A DNA stretch of 64,000 nucleotides from Rhynchopus sp. YZ270_cl-10 (taxonomy: Eukaryota > Euglenozoa > Diplonemea > Diplonemida > Diplonemidae), in contig OZ037912.1 of the NCBI GenBank assembly GCA_964035575.1, positions 124,001 through 188,000 of the forward strand, written 5' to 3'. The position numbers were made by a program, and so were the translations under genes. Below the pieces are notes generated by a model. That model saw only the letters and a program-made list of their open reading frames with translations, was not told the DNA's origin and ran no database searches. Of this stretch, positions 39,828-50,157 are shown one piece after another; positions within the stretch are counted from its first letter, which is position 1, and the number at the start of each line of letters is the position of its first letter.

Positions 39828-42800
39828 TTACATATTATCTAAAGTCGCCCCCAGCGTCGCTGCAGGCACCCCACGCCTTTTATAGAAAGGTACATTCTTC
39901 GCCTCCATCTGATGCATTGCGTGCGGAGCAGGTCGCCGTGGTTTTACCCTACCCCCTGGGAGGAGCGACACACTTTTTGCTTTGAGGCGTTCACTGAGCG
40001 TTGCGAGGACCTGCCGAGGTGCGAGAGTATTGTGCAGTGCAAGCGCCACCAACGTCGGGTTCGTGTACACCGCGGCGGTGAGGTGTGTTACACCCATCTC
40101 TGTGATGTGGGTGTGCGAGAGGTCGATTGAGGCAATGGAGTTGTTCGCGACCAACACTGCGGCCAGCCCTTCTGCAGTGGCATCAGACAGGGGGTTCTGT
40201 GACATATCTATTTCACGTACATTCGTCGAAAAACGTAGTGTCTTCAATAAAGGTACAACATCCGCATCACGCAGTGACATTCCTCTGACAACAATTTTCC
40301 TTACCATCGGATCGTCCATGGACACCTGTCTCACTAACGCCTCTAGTTGTTCTATCGTCTCTGCCTTAGCAACTAACCCAATCTCTTCTTCAATATCGTT
40401 TTCCACCTGCCGTGAAAACCCAACATCTGGCGCATATTTGAGAGGTAGTAAAGTGCGTGTACCTTTAGGTGCTTGAACAGGTACGTCCTGTTGTTTGCTG
40501 TAATTTGCAAAGCTAAAAGCAGACGTTTCGTGCACCATAACCACATTCCCCCCGACGCAGGCTGCGATTGTAGTGTCCGAAACGTTTTTTGCGACAACAG
40601 GCTCATTTCGATGTCTTCTTGTTGCACGCCCTTTGGGGGCGTCGGAGGAGGATGGGTTGAAGACGATGTCGTGCACAACAGTGTCGTGGAGGTGGGGTGG
40701 TTCCCGATCGGCCTCTGGGTATTTGGAACGGAGCGCTGCGTTGACGTAGCGGGCCCGCAGGTCATCCAGCACGCAGCGGTGGAACAGCGTGATCTCCCCC
40801 CTCCTCGCCTCCTCTTCATAGAGCAGGGTCACCAACGCAGGGTTCTGCTTGCGATGTTCCACCACTGCCGCCCGCCAATCAATCTCCACAGCACGGTTCT
40901 CCCCTTCTTCATTCCTCCTAGGCTTGGTCGCCTCCCTTCCTTTCCGAATCCGTTCCTCCCGTTCTGGGTCGTGGTTGAAATACAATAGGTCAGAGCACTT
41001 TGTAGTGCGGTGAACCATTGTGGTAGATAACGCAGAGAACCCATCGGTTTCGATGGGTGGCGTGGTGGTGGCAGTGCGTTTGGAGCGAAGGGTGTGGACA
41101 ACCTTGCGAGCGCGGATGCACCGCCAGTTGGTTTGGATTTTGGCAGCGGCAGGGTGGAGAGGGGTCGAACGGCTTTGGGTCTCGAGGAAGATTGTATAGA
41201 GTTGAAGGCCTTCTTCGGAGACAGAGGAGGAAATTCTTTTGAGGTATGCTGTAATCTTTGCACGGAAGTCGTCTGCAATTGTGAGTAACGTTTCTGACGC
41301 ATTCGCAGAAATATCAATACGCACCTGCCCCTCTGCACGACACAATTCCTGCAGATTAATGCGATGAATCCGCACCTCCATTTCCCTAATCTCCAACAAA
41401 CTCCTCAACCTTACCCTCTCCCCTCTCCACACCCTTTGAATCTTTGAGACACACGCCTCTCTTAAACGCTGTCTACGTAATGGTACTATCTGTCCTCTAG
41501 CCATTCTCCCCTTTACGATGCGTTGTATGGCCACCGCTGCAGCGGTTTTAATGTGAAAGTCGAGGCCAAGGTGGAGTCGTATGGGTATGGCTCTGCCACG
41601 GCATTGAAGGAAGAGCGCCATTCGCTCTCGGGTTGCTTTTTCGATGTGTGCTTGGCGACGTTCGTAGGAGAGGCGGGTGCGTGTTTGGCGTGCGTGGACC
41701 ATGCGCCAGAGTGATTGGATTTCGATTGCAGCGAGTTCCCGTCGGGTGGCGATTTGTGATGAAACCAAGGCGTGGCGGGTAATGTCAGCTCTAGTGCGTC
41801 CCCGCATGCCGCGGTAAACCCGCTGGATGGTAGTGCTCGCAGTGACCATTCGGGTGCGGCGGTTTCGGGTCCGCATGCGGGAGACAGCGCCTCGGGCAGT
41901 GCGGGTGACTTCGAGGGCAGCGCTTTCGATTAGTAGGCCTTCCATCATCGCAGCGGCGCGGGCGATGCGTGGGAGGAACTCATGTTTGCGGGCTAGGAAG
42001 CCGCGGAAGAGACGTTGAAGGCGGAGGGCAGAGTGGTTGTGGAGACGCTCGGAGGCGTGCATGCGGTGGACGGTGTGGACGGCAAGGTGGCGGCGGTAGT
42101 TGCGTTGGATGAGCGTCGCTGCGATGCGGCTACGCTGTGCAAGGAGAGCAGACCGTTCATCGTCCCTCCTCCACTGCAGAACCTGGCGTGCATAGTGGCA
42201 TTTAAACGCACGCTGCACCACAGAAGCATGCACATTGCAATGCCGCAGCACAATCTGCCCCCGCACCCTCTGTACAGACAACCTCCCACGGCACGCAGTC
42301 TGCAACACCGTCGCGCACTCCACCGCAACCCGCTCTGCCCTCAAACGCAACCTCGTTGCATGACCACGCTGTGCTGCCTGGATCAACTCTGCAGCATCCT
42401 CTGCCCTTACCCTATCCGATTCTATAGTCTTCTTCGCAATGCGTTCACGAACTGCGCAACGTGCAGAATACCCGCGAAATAGACGTTGAATATGAACTGC
42501 GATGGGGCCGAGGGTGTGCCAGTATGCGGTGTGCTGTGTTTCTTGTGCAGCGAGAAGTTCTGTGGTGGCAGCGATGTGGAGATGGCGGCGTGATTTGGTG
42601 TGTTGGCGTGCAAGGAAGCACCGTGCAGCACGCTGCATGACCCCGAGGTGAGCAGGTAGCACGACACCCCTTCGGCGTGCCACCTCACGCAGGGCGAGCT
42701 GCCGCTTTGAGAACAGCGTCAGCACCGTCGCAGCGTTGTCCTCTCTTTCGTAGCGGGCCTCCAACGCTCTGTATGCCTTGCGTGTTGCGATCTCCCTTTG

Positions 42801-43757
42801 CGCTTCTTGTATCTCCCCGCGACCGAGGATGTGTTCATGCACAGCACGATACAGTACATCCACTGCAGCACCTCTCCTCGCAGATCTCCCCTTCGCAACT
42901 GATATGCGATCGTGCTGCCCCCTCCCGAGACGCTGCAAGGTGGTGATGTGGTGTTGTGTGAAGCGGTGTGCAAGGTTTTCCCTGAGGTGGCATGCACGCC
43001 CGACACGTTGCAGTGTTGGGACCAAACGGTGCATCGCATCGAGTACACCTGCTGCGGTGCGTCTCCTCCCGGTCTCTGCATTCGCAAGGAAGCACCGTCC
43101 CATGCGTTGGAGGTAGTGCGCTGCTTCGACGACAACCACATCACGACGTGCTTCTCTTGCAGAGAGCAGAAGGGTCTGCGTGGCAGCAGCCTGGCACCTC
43201 CGCCGTGTATGCTTTTGGATCAACACTGCTGCCTCTGTCGCACGCAACGCATCGTACGCACTGCGCCTGCCACGCAGCCCCATACGCACTGTGTACCATG
43301 CCTCGATAAGCCGCACCGCGTCTCCTCTGTTGTTCGGTTCAGCATGAAGCAAACCTCTGCTGGTGCAGCCTCTGAAGAAGGATTGGATAAGCTCTGCCGC
43401 TTCGTGCTGGAGGAGGTGGGTGTGTTCGGTCTGTTGAGAGAGACGACGTTGTCCGCGAGAGACAGAGGCGCGCCAACCATGTTGCACAGTGGATGCAGCA
43501 CAGCTGTGCTGGGTGTGCACTGCATCCGCAATGGCCGCATCCCGCGCCTCCTCCAACACCCTCCTCCTCCGCCTTGCCAGCCACATCCCCTGAATGCACT
43601 GCGCACTCTCATTCCACAACACCACCTCGCTCAACGCCCGCTCCCTTGCCACCCCAGCACGCTTCTCCGCAACCAGCCTCCGAGCAGCGTAACACCGCCA
43701 CATCCTTTGGATGGAGCATGCTGCAGGCCCCTCCCCACAATGCGCTACGTCACGCAT
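39828..43757 (-). CDS. Protein with about 21 IQ-like motifs and C-terminal leucine-rich repeats (1309 aa)
   Basis: The start is the ATG at 43757 (MRDVAHCGEGPAACSIQRMW); upstream codons in frame lack an ATG. At least 20 IQ-like motifs run through residues 10-1000 (for example SIQRMWRCYAARR, HIQRLFRGYSARC, RLQRLFRGFLARK, KIQRVWRGERVRLR, KIQTNWRCIRARK), which bind calmodulin or related EF-hand light chains. Residues about 1195-1290 form ribonuclease-inhibitor-like LRRs (REIDMSQNPLSDATAEGLAA, SIASIDLSHTHITEMG). Long IQ arrays are typical of abnormal-spindle-like and flagellar or cytoskeletal proteins, so a structural role at microtubules or the flagellum is likely (inference). It is a single exon. 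Pieces of its 5' end recur near 50.4-50.86 kb and 54.2-54.54 kb. Confidence 0.88.
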   Translation of the reverse strand: MRDVAHCGEGPAACSIQRMWRCYAARRLVAEKRAGVARERALSEVVLWNESAQCIQGMWLARRRRRVLEEARDAAIADAVHTQHSCAASTVQHGWRASVSRGQRRLSQQTEHTHLLQHEAAELIQSFFRGCTSRGLLHAEPNNRGDAVRLIEAWYTVRMGLRGRRSAYDALRATEAAVLIQKHTRRRCQAAATQTLLLSAREARRDVVVVEAAHYLQRMGRCFLANAETGRRRTAAGVLDAMHRLVPTLQRVGRACHLRENLAHRFTQHHITTLQRLGRGQHDRISVAKGRSARRGAAVDVLYRAVHEHILGRGEIQEAQREIATRKAYRALEARYEREDNAATVLTLFSKRQLALREVARRRGVVLPAHLGVMQRAARCFLARQHTKSRRHLHIAATTELLAAQETQHTAYWHTLGPIAVHIQRLFRGYSARCAVRERIAKKTIESDRVRAEDAAELIQAAQRGHATRLRLRAERVAVECATVLQTACRGRLSVQRVRGQIVLRHCNVHASVVQRAFKCHYARQVLQWRRDDERSALLAQRSRIAATLIQRNYRRHLAVHTVHRMHASERLHNHSALRLQRLFRGFLARKHEFLPRIARAAAMMEGLLIESAALEVTRTARGAVSRMRTRNRRTRMVTASTTIQRVYRGMRGRTRADITRHALVSSQIATRRELAAIEIQSLWRMVHARQTRTRLSYERRQAHIEKATRERMALFLQCRGRAIPIRLHLGLDFHIKTAAAVAIQRIVKGRMARGQIVPLRRQRLREACVSKIQRVWRGERVRLRSLLEIREMEVRIHRINLQELCRAEGQVRIDISANASETLLTIADDFRAKITAYLKRISSSVSEEGLQLYTIFLETQSRSTPLHPAAAKIQTNWRCIRARKVVHTLRSKRTATTTPPIETDGFSALSTTMVHRTTKCSDLLYFNHDPEREERIRKGREATKPRRNEEGENRAVEIDWRAAVVEHRKQNPALVTLLYEEEARRGEITLFHRCVLDDLRARYVNAALRSKYPEADREPPHLHDTVVHDIVFNPSSSDAPKGRATRRHRNEPVVAKNVSDTTIAACVGGNVVMVHETSAFSFANYSKQQDVPVQAPKGTRTLLPLKYAPDVGFSRQVENDIEEEIGLVAKAETIEQLEALVRQVSMDDPMVRKIVVRGMSLRDADVVPLLKTLRFSTNVREIDMSQNPLSDATAEGLAAVLVANNSIASIDLSHTHITEMGVTHLTAAVYTNPTLVALALHNTLAPRQVLATLSERLKAKSVSLLPGGRVKPRRPAPHAMHQMEAKNVPFYKRRGVPAATLGATLDNM

Positions 43758-43863
43758 CAGGGGTGAGGCAAAAGGGAAGGGAGGAAATAAGAGGGTAGTG
43801 GGATGAGAGGGTGGGGTGGGGTGAGAGGTTGGTACTGTGTTTGGAATGATGGTGTGGGGCTGG

Positions 43864-44032
43864 TTTCGTAACGCCAAACTCTTTAACCTTTTGTTTGATT
43901 GAGCCTACCGAATCGCTCAACTGCGATGGGAAAGATTGTGCGTGTTTCGATCTCTTCTCTGGAATTATTTTAGATTAAATTCAAGATCTGAACCGCTACG
44001 ATAATTTGAGAGATCCAGAAAGCTTCAGACAT
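43864..44032 (+). repeat. Solo, diverged copy of the cassette left end
   Basis: It starts TTTCGTAACGCCAAACTCTT, continues through CCGAATCGCTCAACTGCGAT and ends GATCCAGAAAGCTTCAGA. It matches 21332-21520 with scattered changes and small deletions. No matching right end follows. It sits about 110 bp upstream of the IQ gene, on the opposite strand sense. Confidence 0.75.
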
Positions 44033-44084
44033 GGAATTTCTTTTTCTTCGAAGGATACCCACCCCCAGCCTAGGTTGTAAAATT

Positions 44085-44240
44085 CGAATAATTCGTATAA
44101 TTAATTATACGAATTATACGGTATTCGGTCCGTATAATACACCGTATAATACGGTATAATACGGTATACTACCGTTTAATACCGTATAATACGGTAATCG
44201 TATAATACGAATTATACGGTATTCGGTCGGGTCCGGGACC
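44085..44240. repeat. AT-rich palindrome cluster
   Basis: It includes a perfect palindrome AATTCGTATAATT/AATTATACGAATT (26 bp, about 44090-44117). Repeated ATACGGTATAAT-type units and a second copy of the arm (TACGAATTATACGGTATTCGG) follow at 44200-44230. It can form cruciforms; function unknown. Confidence 0.7.
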
Positions 44241-45441
44241 GTATATAACAACCTAGCCCCCAGGGAGGGGGGAAGAGAAAGAGCAGAGAGGGGGGGAAAT
44301 GTGCACTTTTTTTTGTATTGTATACGAGGACCGCCCGCCTGAGGAGGGTTGTGTACTCGTTTAGTTTTGTTGTGGTTTTTTTTTTTTCCTTTTTTTCTTT
44401 TCTTTTTTTACTTGAATCAACATAAAACTAATTGCTTGGTGCTAGTCTTCTCTTTTGCCCTGCCGAGGCAGTGTGGCTGCACGTCTTGACCTATTGGGAC
44501 TAGCACTGGACCTGGTCTCGGTTGGGGTCTTTTTTACCCGATGTCAAGGGTGCGAGAGTACCCTTGATGTCGGATTGACATTTGTTTATTTTTTCAAAGT
44601 GAACACAACTTTTGTTTTTCCTTTTTTTTTTTGTAATTATGTTATAGGTGGTAATGAGAGGCTGGCATCAGTGCAGATAACCGAATATGTGCACGTTGCA
44701 ACAATGAGCTTGTATGGGTGGTGATAGAGGTTAAACAAACGGTGGAGTGGCGAGGGGTGGACGGATGCATATCACAACACATCACAAAGACTCGTCATGT
44801 CTCTTTGTGAGTTGGCTGTGATTGCTTGGTACTGCCCCCTACCACTCCATGGGTGGGTTAAATAAAAGATGCGAGTAAAAGTCAATAATCGGAATATGGG
44901 GCAATCCAGGAAGCAGTTTCAAGAAGGGAACAAGTCCGTTCACACAAAAATGAGGGCCTCCGCTACCGTATAAAAAGAAAGAAAAAAAATGATTTTTTTT
45001 TTTTTTTGCGAACTTTGGTGATCACCTGAAAAACGGGTTCCCGGATTACCCCACAATAATACAGAAGAAAGAGAAAGAGAAAGAGAAAGAAAAAGAAAAA
45101 TAATCAGTATGCGATACGATGAAACTATAGCACAACATCAAAGGAGACTGGTGAACAAGGAACAGTGACCTGTTTATGTCCATCTCTATCTACCTACGTG
45201 ATGTGCTTTTGAAAGAGGGGTGAGGGTGAGGGTATGTGGACTTGCAATCGTTCTTTGTCTTTTTTGTAGTTTCGACAATCACCTGTCTGAGAACAGGTTC
45301 TGTACACGAAGTCGCCCGAAGGCTAAATGAATTTCAAAGGTATAGATGCAGATCATCCTCAACCCAAAGAAATCTCTTTTAAGATTTTTAGCAGACAACA
45401 CATAGTAGCTAGTTTCTCCGCACAGGGTAATAAAACACAGG

Positions 45442-45586
45442 GGGGAGTAAAAATGGAGTAAAAAGGGAGTAAAAAGGGAGTAAAAAGGGAGTAAAAAGGG
45501 AGTAAAAAGGGAGTAAAAAGGGAGTAAAAAGGGAGTAAAAAGGGAGTAAAAAGGGAGTAAAAAGGGAGTAAAAAGGGAGTAAAAAG
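45442..45586. repeat. Minisatellite, 11-bp unit GGGAGTAAAAA, about 13 copies
   Basis: Near-perfect tandem copies that end directly at the hairpin element starting at 45587. Confidence 0.9.
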
Positions 45587-45728
45587 CATACAATGCAACG
45601 AAGCTGAATCGGCCTCGCTAAGGCCGGCTCAGGCGTGTCTGAGGCGTGCTTGTTAGTATTAGTACGCCTCAGATAGATTTCCCAGATGTATCTATTTCCA
45701 GGCGTAGTCGGCCTCGTTGCATTGTATG
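45587..45728. mobile_element. Hairpin MITE, 142 bp
   Basis: The terminal inverted repeat is CATACAATGCAACGA at both ends, continuing imperfectly inward (GGCC). An inner hairpin TCTGAGGCGT/ACGCCTCAGA is also present. AAAAAG flanks both sides. There is no coding capacity. Confidence 0.65.
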
Positions 45729-45757
45729 AAAGGGGGTAAAAAGAGAACATACGAAAA

Positions 45758-45810
45758 GGTTGTGGGTGGTAACGAAGACAATGTGTTTAGCAAAACTGCT
45801 TCTTTTCAGT
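45758..45810 (+). repeat. Sequence shared with the 3' end of the P-loop ATPase gene
   Basis: GGTGGTAACGAAGACAATGT and GTTTAGCAAAACTGCTTCTT match 58947-58990 (GGTGGTAACGAAAACAACGC, GTTTAGCAAAACTTCTCCTT), where the match includes the stop codon of the ATPase. Here it lies about 50 bp downstream of the gene A stop. It is a shared 3' flank, perhaps from recombination or a common processing signal. Confidence 0.5.
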
Positions 45811-45857
45811 GTCTGGGTTTGTACCTCATAATACATTTCTCTGACTGCGACTCTGTG

Positions 45858-48656
45858 TCAGCTTGCGAACCCAGTTCCGGAAGAATCACATACATCCCTG
45901 GTTAGTGTGCGCGCACTCCCAACATTGGTGTGAAATAAACCCCCAATGTGCACATCACTCTCACTGGGCGGCAGTGAGTGCGTCCCAAATGAACCCCTGC
46001 CTGTGAGCACACTGGACTGGGGCGTCTGTGCTCTGTACACGTTCGAGGCAGGTTTCTTGTCGTCCCGAAGATCGCCAAACTTCATTTGTGCGCGCTTGGC
46101 TGTTACGTACGAGATCTTGCGTTCGAGCTCCGCCTTTGGATTATCCTTACACACCGCTTCGCCGAGGTCTTTCGCCCGTTTCCACACAACATATTCGTCC
46201 TCCGGCTCTAGAGGCTTCACATATTTGTAGCGAACGTTCTTCGTTTTGCCAATTCTGGCGACAATTGCAAATAGTCGGTCGCGGGGGGGCGCCTCCTTGC
46301 TGGCCTTTACGTCGGGCTTACCCTTTATGACTGTAATCATCGTCATCAAGTACTTCGGAACGATGTCAAAATCGCATGACTGCAACACACCCACATAGTA
46401 GTCCTTATCGGTGTCTTTGATCGTGTCGGAGAGGGCTTCCCAAAAGCTTTCAGCAGATTGCTTTCGCTTCAGTTGTGACTCTTGTGACCTCTCGGCGCGC
46501 GTATCCCTGGGGACATCTGCTTTAAGATATGTCCAAGGGTCAGGAAGGTTGAAGTAGAAAAGGTTCGCAGGTTGCACCTTAGCTGTGTTCTGCACTGCAG
46601 CTGTGGGCACTGCAGCATTCAACCACGCATCTCGCTGAGGCTTCTTTTCGTTTTTAAGAAATGTTTTATCCCAGGAACTTTTGAGGCGGCTCAGAAGGCA
46701 GTAGGTGACCTTGTCCTCCTCGCCAAGCAACTTCTTGATCTCCTCCAGGCTCATTATGTCCTTCCAAACTGCGATGTTATCGAAGGCGGTGGTAAGGTAG
46801 CTACCAAGGTCACTCACCTTCTCGGACCCTCCTTTTTGAGGCGAATGAATGTCTCCCTTAGAGCCCTTCCCCTTCCCTTTCCCCTTCCCTTTCCCTTTCC
46901 CCTTCTTGTCTCCCGAACCATCCTTCTTCCCCGTACGCTTGCCCTTGTCTCCTCCCTTCTCAACGGTGGGGCGGTTGGACTTTTGTCCTTCAGGCGCATG
47001 AAGGTTGAGGTTGTAGCGGTACTTGGGCACGTCGTACTCTTCTTTGCCGAGCCCGCGCTCCACTGTTTCCTCGGTTAATCCCCAACGCAGTTCGATGTTG
47101 TACTTTGCCTTCTCTTTTTTGTCAAGGTTGAGCCCTCTGATGTGCACAGAGTCGAGAGTAGGAAGCTTGGAGAATATGTTAGAGAAGTCCTTCGTCTCTC
47201 CTTTGTAGAAGGCCTCCTTCACACCCGCTGCTTTGAAGAACGCGAATGCACCTGGCACCATGCCCTTGTTTCCGCATTCGACATCTTCAAACAAGTTGCT
47301 GACCAGTTTCGGTTCTTCTTCTTTGCTGTCCAGTTTCGGTTCTTTATCTTTGCTGTCCGGTTGCGGTTTATAATTCTTAATAGCGTCACACCAGCCCTCC
47401 AGCTCCTTGATTACGTCTTTCCACAGCTTGTCATCATCCAACGTTTCGTTTTGAAAGATCATCAAACCAGTCAGTTCGCGCTTTTTGGAAGGCGAACAGT
47501 TGTGAGACCATTCGAAGTGTTCCTTGTTCTCGTTGCTGTACTTCGCTCGCAAGTTCATACGGTACGGGGGATAATTCTCCAAAAAGTGGATCAAACCCAA
47601 CTCAGAGAACTCGCTCTCACGGCCGCTTATCTTCCTCTCCGCTTCTTCCAACTGGGCAGACGCAAGCTGTCCCTTCACCAACAGTGCAACGTAAAGGTGC
47701 ATCAGCTGCACTCCGTTCAGTGTTCGAAAATACTTCAACACAGCCTCCTTATGTTTCTGCATGTTACCCCAGAGGCTGTCGGAGGAACATGCTTCCCTTG
47801 CTGCGGGTAGTAAAGATAGGATGCGGTGTGAAGTGTGTAGCATACCTTCGTCAGTGAATCCATCATTCAGGTATGTGGCCAGGTGTTTCTTCCACGTCTC
47901 CAGAGTGAGAGATTCGCTGTCGAGTATCCCGGTCATGTCGGTATACAAATTTTTGGCGGCGTCGACGTTAAACTTCTTCTCCGTCGACTTTGTGGTGTTG
48001 TCGTTTAACTTCTTCCACAGATTGTCGCTGTCGAAGCGTGACACATCTTTCATTTTTTTGAAGAACTGTTCACTTTTGTCTCTGATTTGGTATTCAGAGT
48101 CATTCACCCACAGCTTCCTGCAGAGTTGACTAATTGACCCGTTTGTCTCAAATTTGGATGTCTTCCGTTTGTAGTAGTCCTTGCTCCAGACAACCAGATC
48201 AGGTATGTATTCCTCCTTCAATTCGTTGCCCAGCAGACCCTTGAAGACCCACTTCGCTTTGGCCGCCAACATTGCCTGCAGTACCCACGACTTCGCCTTA
48301 CCCACAGCGCATGTAAACACATTCTCGTAGTAGGTTTCCACGTCTTTCTCGTCCTTATCCTTCTTGTCGTTCTCGTCGTTCTCGTCGTTCTCGTCGTTCT
48401 CGTCGTTCTCGTCGTTCTCGTCGTTCTCGTCGTTCTCGTCGCTCTGCTTGTGCTCCTCCTCCTTGGACTTCAGTTTGAGGTCTTTGAGTTTCTTTATCCA
48501 GACAAACTGTGGGCGTCCCCAGTCCACGGGATCAACAACATTGTGCTCTTGTTCGCAGCCTTGTTCCGCCGGCGTCACCTCTGTCCCTTCTGCAGGAACT
48601 AGATCTCCCCTCGGAGGTGCGGCGCCTTCATCACACTCAGCTGAACCTCCACTCAT
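45858..48656 (-). CDS. Large acidic/lysine-rich protein, gene A of the A/B family (932 aa)
   Basis: The start is the ATG at 48656 (MSGGSAECDEGAAPPRGDLV). No signal peptide or membrane segment is seen. Residues about 72-100 are an Asn-Asp-Glu run (NDENDENDENDE) from a 9-bp coding repeat. The middle (about 130-560) is conserved in gene B, including SQLCRKLWV, LSLLPAA, KYFR-LN-QLMHLYVALLVKG, FLENYPPYRMNLR, and RWGLTEE-VERGL-KEEYDVPKYRYNLNLH. Near 570-610 is a basic GKGKGKGKGKGK stretch. Residues 640-720 hold KLLGEEDKVTYCLLSRLKS. The last 200 residues are absent from gene B. No family is recognised. It looks cytosolic or nuclear, and the expanded family and repeats suggest a rapidly evolving multigene family. 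Confidence 0.8.
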   Translation of the reverse strand: MSGGSAECDEGAAPPRGDLVPAEGTEVTPAEQGCEQEHNVVDPVDWGRPQFVWIKKLKDLKLKSKEEEHKQSDENDENDENDENDENDENDENDENDKKDKDEKDVETYYENVFTCAVGKAKSWVLQAMLAAKAKWVFKGLLGNELKEEYIPDLVVWSKDYYKRKTSKFETNGSISQLCRKLWVNDSEYQIRDKSEQFFKKMKDVSRFDSDNLWKKLNDNTTKSTEKKFNVDAAKNLYTDMTGILDSESLTLETWKKHLATYLNDGFTDEGMLHTSHRILSLLPAAREACSSDSLWGNMQKHKEAVLKYFRTLNGVQLMHLYVALLVKGQLASAQLEEAERKISGRESEFSELGLIHFLENYPPYRMNLRAKYSNENKEHFEWSHNCSPSKKRELTGLMIFQNETLDDDKLWKDVIKELEGWCDAIKNYKPQPDSKDKEPKLDSKEEEPKLVSNLFEDVECGNKGMVPGAFAFFKAAGVKEAFYKGETKDFSNIFSKLPTLDSVHIRGLNLDKKEKAKYNIELRWGLTEETVERGLGKEEYDVPKYRYNLNLHAPEGQKSNRPTVEKGGDKGKRTGKKDGSGDKKGKGKGKGKGKGKGSKGDIHSPQKGGSEKVSDLGSYLTTAFDNIAVWKDIMSLEEIKKLLGEEDKVTYCLLSRLKSSWDKTFLKNEKKPQRDAWLNAAVPTAAVQNTAKVQPANLFYFNLPDPWTYLKADVPRDTRAERSQESQLKRKQSAESFWEALSDTIKDTDKDYYVGVLQSCDFDIVPKYLMTMITVIKGKPDVKASKEAPPRDRLFAIVARIGKTKNVRYKYVKPLEPEDEYVVWKRAKDLGEAVCKDNPKAELERKISYVTAKRAQMKFGDLRDDKKPASNVYRAQTPQSSVLTGRGSFGTHSLPPSESDVHIGGLFHTNVGSARTLTRDVCDSSGTGFAS
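48364..48440 (-). repeat. Coding microsatellite for Asn-Asp-Glu
   Basis: About eight copies of TCGTTCTCG (plus strand) within gene A, absent from gene B. Copy number changes keep the frame. Confidence 0.85.
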
Positions 48657-50157
48657 AGGTGTGGAAGGGAAGAGAAGGTAAGGGAAGGAGAAGGTGGTGA
48701 GTTACTATCTGTGAAGAGTGGTGGTGCTGAGGAAACGTCGCAGAAACTCCACCTCAAACTAAACACTGCGACATCGTTCGGTAAATGCACACCTTGCGCA
48801 CCCTCTGGTAGCGTTGTCCAAACCTCGTAGTGCAGACACAACGTGCCCCACCGTACAGAGCTGCGTGCATGGATAGCTTCCATTCTGGCCAACAAGCTTT
48901 GTTCTGGTGTCAACTATTGTGCTTCCCACACACAGAGAACGCTCGCATGTACAAGGTGTCCATTCCTCACAGAGGTGTGTGCATCACACAAAACACTTCT
49001 CCCGACCACACAGCAGGGCAATGCCCTCCACCCCCACAGCACCACCCAAATGCACAGTCCACACTTCCACGACATTCAACCTCTCGCTTGTGTGCCACGT
49101 GCTTCGCAAAGGCTTCCCCTTTAGGGTAACCAGAGGGCACGCCTTCCACATACAGAGAAAAAGAAAGTTCGTGCGCCACCCAAAGGCAGCAGTGAAACCA
49201 ACAACACACATACCAAGACTAAGGCCAAGAAAGTGCCACCGAACGTTGGCAGTGAAGGCATGCCCTGCCCTACACATGCCTGGTGTACCCAACCCCACCA
49301 CATGCCCTGCGTTGAGCAAGACGAGGAACTACACACCTCAACTGCAAGCAGCACACACGCCGCACCACGCCACCGCCACAGCGTGCAGAGGAGGTGTGTG
49401 GGTTCTGTGCGCGAGCGAGAGACGAGGAACGACTCTCGGTTGGCACGTCACACAGTACCCCACGTCCACACTCATCCACAACAGTCGCGTGCATAACACC
49501 ACAGTCTCCCTTTCCCACCCACCACCCAAACCAACCCACCCAAGCAACACTGAGCCACAGGCACACCCCACGAACACATCTCACAAGCACCCGTCACGTG
49601 TCCACAACAGACACAAACAAAGCCACCTCCCCCAACTGGCGTGTATCCTTCCCACCCCACCCACTCAGAGTCGTGCAGTGTGTTGCGTGACGACCACATT
49701 CCGTCCTCCTGCCGCTGCCCTCCACATCCCACACCACCTCTGCTGAAGATGCCACCCCACCACCCTCGTACCTGCAGCAGACACACATCCACCCTTTCGT
49801 GTGTTGCTGTGCACAGCGAACCCAACGGCACAGAGCACACGTCTGTTCTCCACAGTGCACCACCCATCCCTTCACCCTCCCTCTGAGGAGTGCACCACTG
49901 CCCTGTGTGGTGGTGCACTCCACAAACCTCGCCAAGACAAAGACCTCTCATGCTGCACAACACCTCACCCCACCCACCCCACACAACGTCACGTCAGCTT
50001 CAAAGAGCTTTGCTTTGCTCAGCCAATGTGCATGCACGTTGACGAGTGTGCGGCATATCAGAAGCAGATGACTCAATACACGAGAACGATGCGGTGTGGA
50101 GGCAGGTGCATGGCCATGTGGGGTCATTGTGAGGACGAGACGAAGAACGACTCTCCT
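48657..50157. other. 5' flank of gene A, duplicated upstream of gene B
   Basis: The first 180 bp (pyrimidine-rich leader, then ACGTCGCAGAAACTCCACCT and AACACTGCGACATCG) recur at 52866-52990 and 62365-62600. Farther on, CA-rich DNA from about 49020 to 50157 matches 53030-54065. Several frames are open on both strands, but the two copies differ by indels that change frame (for example near 49160 and 53160), so I treat it as non-coding. Confidence 0.6.

Larger units (their letters stand above)
43758..45857. other. Intergenic region upstream of the IQ gene
   Basis: It holds a diverged solo copy of the cassette left end (43864-44032), an AT palindrome cluster (44085-44240), a T-rich tract, a 45442-45586 array of an 11-bp unit and a hairpin MITE (45587-45728). 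No gene is supported. Confidence 0.6.

Noticed and set aside
43758-43877. 40-residue N-terminal extension of the IQ protein
   Set aside because: It has no ATG and reads Pro/Ser/Thr-rich leader sequence; the duplicated copy at 50725-50850 diverges there.
48907-49746. 279-codon plus-strand frame, with a similar one at 53089-53925
   Set aside because: The two duplicated copies differ by insertions that shift the frame, so protein sequence is not conserved; both strands are open because of CA-rich composition.
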